Shown here in pieces: positions 14,998 to 16,642 of a DNA stretch of 16,642 nt. Below the pieces are notes generated by a model, which searched no databases, had not been told where the DNA came from, and saw only the letters and a program-made list of their open reading frames with translations. The stretch lies in contig CAZHZT010000129.1 of NCBI GenBank assembly GCA_964537285.1, forward strand, positions 1 through 16,642, given 5' to 3'. This DNA is from CAZHZT01 sp964537285. GTDB taxonomy: Bacteria > Bacteroidota > Bacteroidia > Chitinophagales > Saprospiraceae. The first letter of the stretch is position 1; each line of letters opens with the position of its first letter. The translations under genes and the position numbers were made by a program.

Positions 14998-15104
14998 CGC
15001 GCCTAGGGCGCGAAATTCCTTCGAGAGGGAGGCGAAAGGGCTATTTTGCGAAGCAAAATAGCCCTTTCGCCTCCCTCTCGAAGGAAATATCGCCGCGAAG
15101 CGGC
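14998..15104. repeat. Cluster of three palindromes, including a 34-bp perfect hairpin
   Basis: Three inverted repeats stand in a row 18 nt after the ATPase stop. The first is CGCGCC-tag-GGCGCG (14998-15012). The second is a 34-bp perfect stem (15016-15049 with 15053-15086) closed by GAA. The third is GCCGC-GAA-GCGGC (15092-15104). The second and third share the apex GCGAAGC (15048-15054 and 15095-15101), known as an unusually stable DNA mini-hairpin. No T-run follows, so it is not a standard terminator; a REP-type element is more likely. It opens the 336-nt gene-free stretch 14981-15316. Confidence 0.85.
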
Positions 15105-15169
15105 CTAAAGTTGGTTTTGGATTTCCAAAACGAGAATTGCGGAGTTAATGGACTTTATTCTGAAATTAA

Positions 15170-15177
15170 TACATTTG
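15170..15177 (+). promoter_or_regulatory. Exact TAnnTTTG -7 element upstream of the glycosyltransferase
   Basis: TACATTTG fits the Bacteroidota -7 consensus exactly. It would start a transcript near 15184 with a leader of about 130 nt. The -33 position has no clear TTG at the usual 19-21 nt spacing; the nearest is at 15137-15139. AT-rich surroundings raise the chance of a random match. Confidence 0.4.
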
Positions 15178-15195
15178 TATTTTAGATTGAGAAAT

Positions 15196-15264
15196 ATGGG
15201 TTATCCCGAAAATTCTAAGGAATTTCAAGTCGTCATCGTAATTAAAGATCTTTACGAAACATGA
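15196..15264 (+). other. Possible leader peptide ORF (22 codons) before the glycosyltransferase
   Basis: ATG at 15196 opens a 22-residue frame, MGYPENSKEFQVVIVIKDLY followed by ET, with its TGA at 15262-15264 inside the left arm of the hairpin at 15256. The same frame could start earlier at 15148, ahead of the inferred transcription start. No ribosome-binding site or family similarity supports translation; only its position in the leader makes it worth noting. Confidence 0.2.
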
Positions 15265-15297
15265 GTCGTCCTGGATTTTCGGGACGACTCATGTTTC
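15256..15297 (+). terminator. 16-bp hairpin just before the glycosyltransferase, possible attenuator
   Basis: The arms 15256-15271 and 15282-15297 pair perfectly around a 10-nt loop, followed by TTTCAAAT. Either it terminates transcription arriving from the ATPase side, or it acts as an attenuator in the leader of the gene starting 20 nt downstream. An upstream segment at 15200-15215 can pair with 15273-15288 (13 Watson-Crick and two G-T pairs, one mismatch), which would break this stem. The core ATGAGTCGTCC / GGACGACTCAT belongs to the recurrent terminator motif of this window. Confidence 0.6.
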
Positions 15298-15316
15298 TTT
15301 CAAATACAAACTTTTA

Positions 15317-16426
15317 ATGAAAGCGATCATCCTTGGTCCGGCATATCCTTTTAGAGGAGGAATAGCAGATACGAATGAGGCATTATGCCGCGCATTGATC
15401 AGAAACGGGGTAGAGGCGTCTATTGTAACGTTCTCCTTGCAGTATCCTGATTTTTTGTTTCCCGGAAAGACGCAATATTCCAGTGATCCGGCTCCTGAGG
15501 GCTTGCGCATTGATCGATGGATCAATTCTGTCAATCCATTGAATTGGTGGGTTACTGCTCGCAAAATTAACCGGGAAAAGCCCGACCTGGTGATCATTCG
15601 CTTTTGGTTGCCTTTCATGGGGCCTTGTTTAGGCTCCATTGCTCGATTGCTTTCCAGAAATACCAAAATTATTGGTGTGACGGATAATGCCATTCCTCAT
15701 GAAAAGCGTTTGGGCGACATGCTTTTCACTAAATATTTTCTCGGTGCTTGCCATGCTTTTGTTACGCTTTCCAGTTCGGTGCTCGAAGAGCTGAAAACGC
15801 TGACGAATAAACCTATGACTTATTTCCCGCACCCGATCAATGATCAATGGGAGGAAGCTATTGATAAACAAACCGCGAGGGCTTATCTGCAATTGAAGCC
15901 TGATGCGCGTTATTTGCTTTTCTTTGGGCTTGTAAGAAAATACAAAGGCCTGGATTTACTGCTGGAAGCGCTAGGGGAAGATGTTTTAAAAGATCAAGAT
16001 GTTCACCTCATCGTTGCAGGAGAATTTTATGACGAGAAATCCCGATACTTGAATATAATTGAAGAGAAGAACCTTCAGGATAAGGTCATTATCGTCGATC
16101 AATTTGTGCCCACGGCAGAGGTGCACTACTACTTCAGTGCAATCGATATGGTCACTCAGACTTATCACTCGGCCAGTCAGAGCGGAATTACTCAAATGGC
16201 CTACCATTTCAATTGTCCTATGCTCGTCACCAATGTCGGTGGATTATCGGAGATGGTTCCGGATAAAAAAGTGGGTTATGTTGTTGAAAAAGCGCCTTCT
16301 GCCATTGCTCATGCCATTTTGGACTTTTATGATAATGAACGAGAAGAGGGCTTTCGCCGGGGAGTGATGGAAGAAAAGAAAAAATACAGCTGGGATCGCT
16401 TTGTAGAGAAGTTACTTTTATTGTAG
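15317..16426 (+). CDS. GT4-type (GT-B fold) glycosyltransferase
   Basis: The 369-residue protein has a GT-B layout. The N-terminal Rossmann half begins MKAIILGPAYPFRGGIADTN, with the glycine loop 'GGIA' that marks acceptor-side sequences of GT4 enzymes. The C-terminal half begins near 'RYLLFFGLVRKYKGLDLLLEAL', the donor-binding start. It continues with 'HLIVAGEFY', 'VIIVDQFVPTAEVHYYFSAIDMV' and 'SQSGITQMAYHFNCPMLVTNVGGLSEMV'. In the last segment the usual E-x7-E pair of GT4 enzymes is not present: S and Q stand where glutamates are common. Related Bacteroidota enzymes may share this, so activity is not excluded. It has no signal peptide or membrane helix and probably adds a sugar to a lipid-linked glycan at the cytoplasmic face. 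It has its own leader with an attenuator-like hairpin, and no partner gene follows within 200 nt. Confidence 0.85.
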   Translation: MKAIILGPAYPFRGGIADTNEALCRALIRNGVEASIVTFSLQYPDFLFPGKTQYSSDPAPEGLRIDRWINSVNPLNWWVTARKINREKPDLVIIRFWLPFMGPCLGSIARLLSRNTKIIGVTDNAIPHEKRLGDMLFTKYFLGACHAFVTLSSSVLEELKTLTNKPMTYFPHPINDQWEEAIDKQTARAYLQLKPDARYLLFFGLVRKYKGLDLLLEALGEDVLKDQDVHLIVAGEFYDEKSRYLNIIEEKNLQDKVIIVDQFVPTAEVHYYFSAIDMVTQTYHSASQSGITQMAYHFNCPMLVTNVGGLSEMVPDKKVGYVVEKAPSAIAHAILDFYDNEREEGFRRGVMEEKKKYSWDRFVEKLLLL

Positions 16427-16492
16427 GGATGCGGCTTGGCCGTGAAACGGATGGGCTTGGTGATTCCCCTTCTTTATTTTCACTGTAGGTGA

Positions 16493-16572
16493 GCGTCTCC
16501 GACGCGATACGCCACATAAGGCGAGTCTCCTGACTCGCCTTTGTCAATTATTATGCGTGTCAGGAGACTCGC
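16493..16572. repeat. REP-like palindromes after the glycosyltransferase
   Basis: GCGTC-tcc-GACGC (16493-16505) is followed by a 10-bp stem at 16518-16527 / 16532-16541 with loop TCCT. A third element at 16559-16572 is the exact 14-nt reverse complement of 16521-16534, so larger alternative pairings exist. All three use the theme GCG(a)GTCTCC. The remaining sequence to the window end, 16573-16642, shows no feature. This looks like a small REP/BIME-type cluster. Confidence 0.65.
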
Positions 16573-16642
16573 TTTGTGTGAAGTTCTCCGTAAACGTCCG
16601 AGCAACCGCATCTTGAGTCAATGCTAAAGTTGATCGACTTTT

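Noticed and set aside
15148..15264. 38-residue ORF as a ccoS gene
   Set aside because: CcoS is a small protein with one strong N-terminal membrane helix; this frame has none and is charged and polar in its second half.
15289..15693. 134-residue reverse-strand reading frame over the glycosyltransferase start
   Set aside because: The forward frame has a full glycosyltransferase pattern; the reverse frame shows no domain and crosses the hairpin.

Overview
The window looks like a chromosomal segment of a Bacteroidota bacterium, probably an environmental member of the Saprospirales/Cytophagales type (inference). The signs are a type IX secretion (Por) C-terminal sorting domain, three DUF4252 proteins, a LytS-type histidine kinase with a Reg_prop/Y_Y_Y periplasmic sensor, a CcoI-like copper P-type ATPase with an N-terminal Cys cluster, start codons mostly without Shine-Dalgarno sequences, and a few TAnnTTTG-like -7 promoter elements. 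No tRNA, rRNA, CRISPR array, transposase or integrase was seen.

Layout. Positions 1-1990 hold three tandem forward DUF4252 genes, each with a signal peptide. Positions 1987-2299 form a convergent intergenic stretch packed with inverted repeats. Positions 2300-4932 hold, in reverse, a Wzx-like flippase and an upstream zinc-ribbon SAM methyltransferase. Positions 4933-5310 are non-coding, with a 9-bp direct repeat and a GC-rich perfect palindrome. Positions 5311-10860 are poor in GC and patchy: an acyltransferase-3 membrane protein, a reverse LamG/T9SS surface-protein gene broken by one in-frame TGA, then forward a methyltransferase, a phytanoyl-CoA dioxygenase-like protein and the first half of a large sensor kinase. 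Base composition jumps inside the kinase gene near 10,860. The rest of the kinase, a ccoI-like ATPase with a possible FNR/CRP-type box upstream, a hairpin cluster and a GT4-type glycosyltransferase follow.

How the genes may work together. The flippase, methyltransferases, O-acyltransferase, dioxygenase and glycosyltransferase fit export and decoration of a cell-surface glycan or glycolipid, but they are scattered in short transcription units and are not one clear operon. The kinase lies 12 nt behind the dioxygenase gene and has no LytTR response regulator beside it. The copper ATPase normally serves cbb3 oxidase assembly, yet no ccoS or ccoNOP gene follows it.

The most interesting signals are: (1) the composition break inside the kinase, which suggests its sensor half was replaced by recombination; (2) a leader before the glycosyltransferase with two mutually exclusive stems, a possible leader peptide and an upstream TACATTTG; (3) a recurrent ATGAGTnrTCCC/GGGAynACTCAT stem at several gene ends; (4) a 34-bp perfect hairpin followed by a second hairpin, both capped by GCGAAGC; (5) the nonsense codon separating a LamG domain from its T9SS tail; and (6) the symmetric TGAT-N4-ATCA box about 42 nt before the inferred ccoI transcription start.
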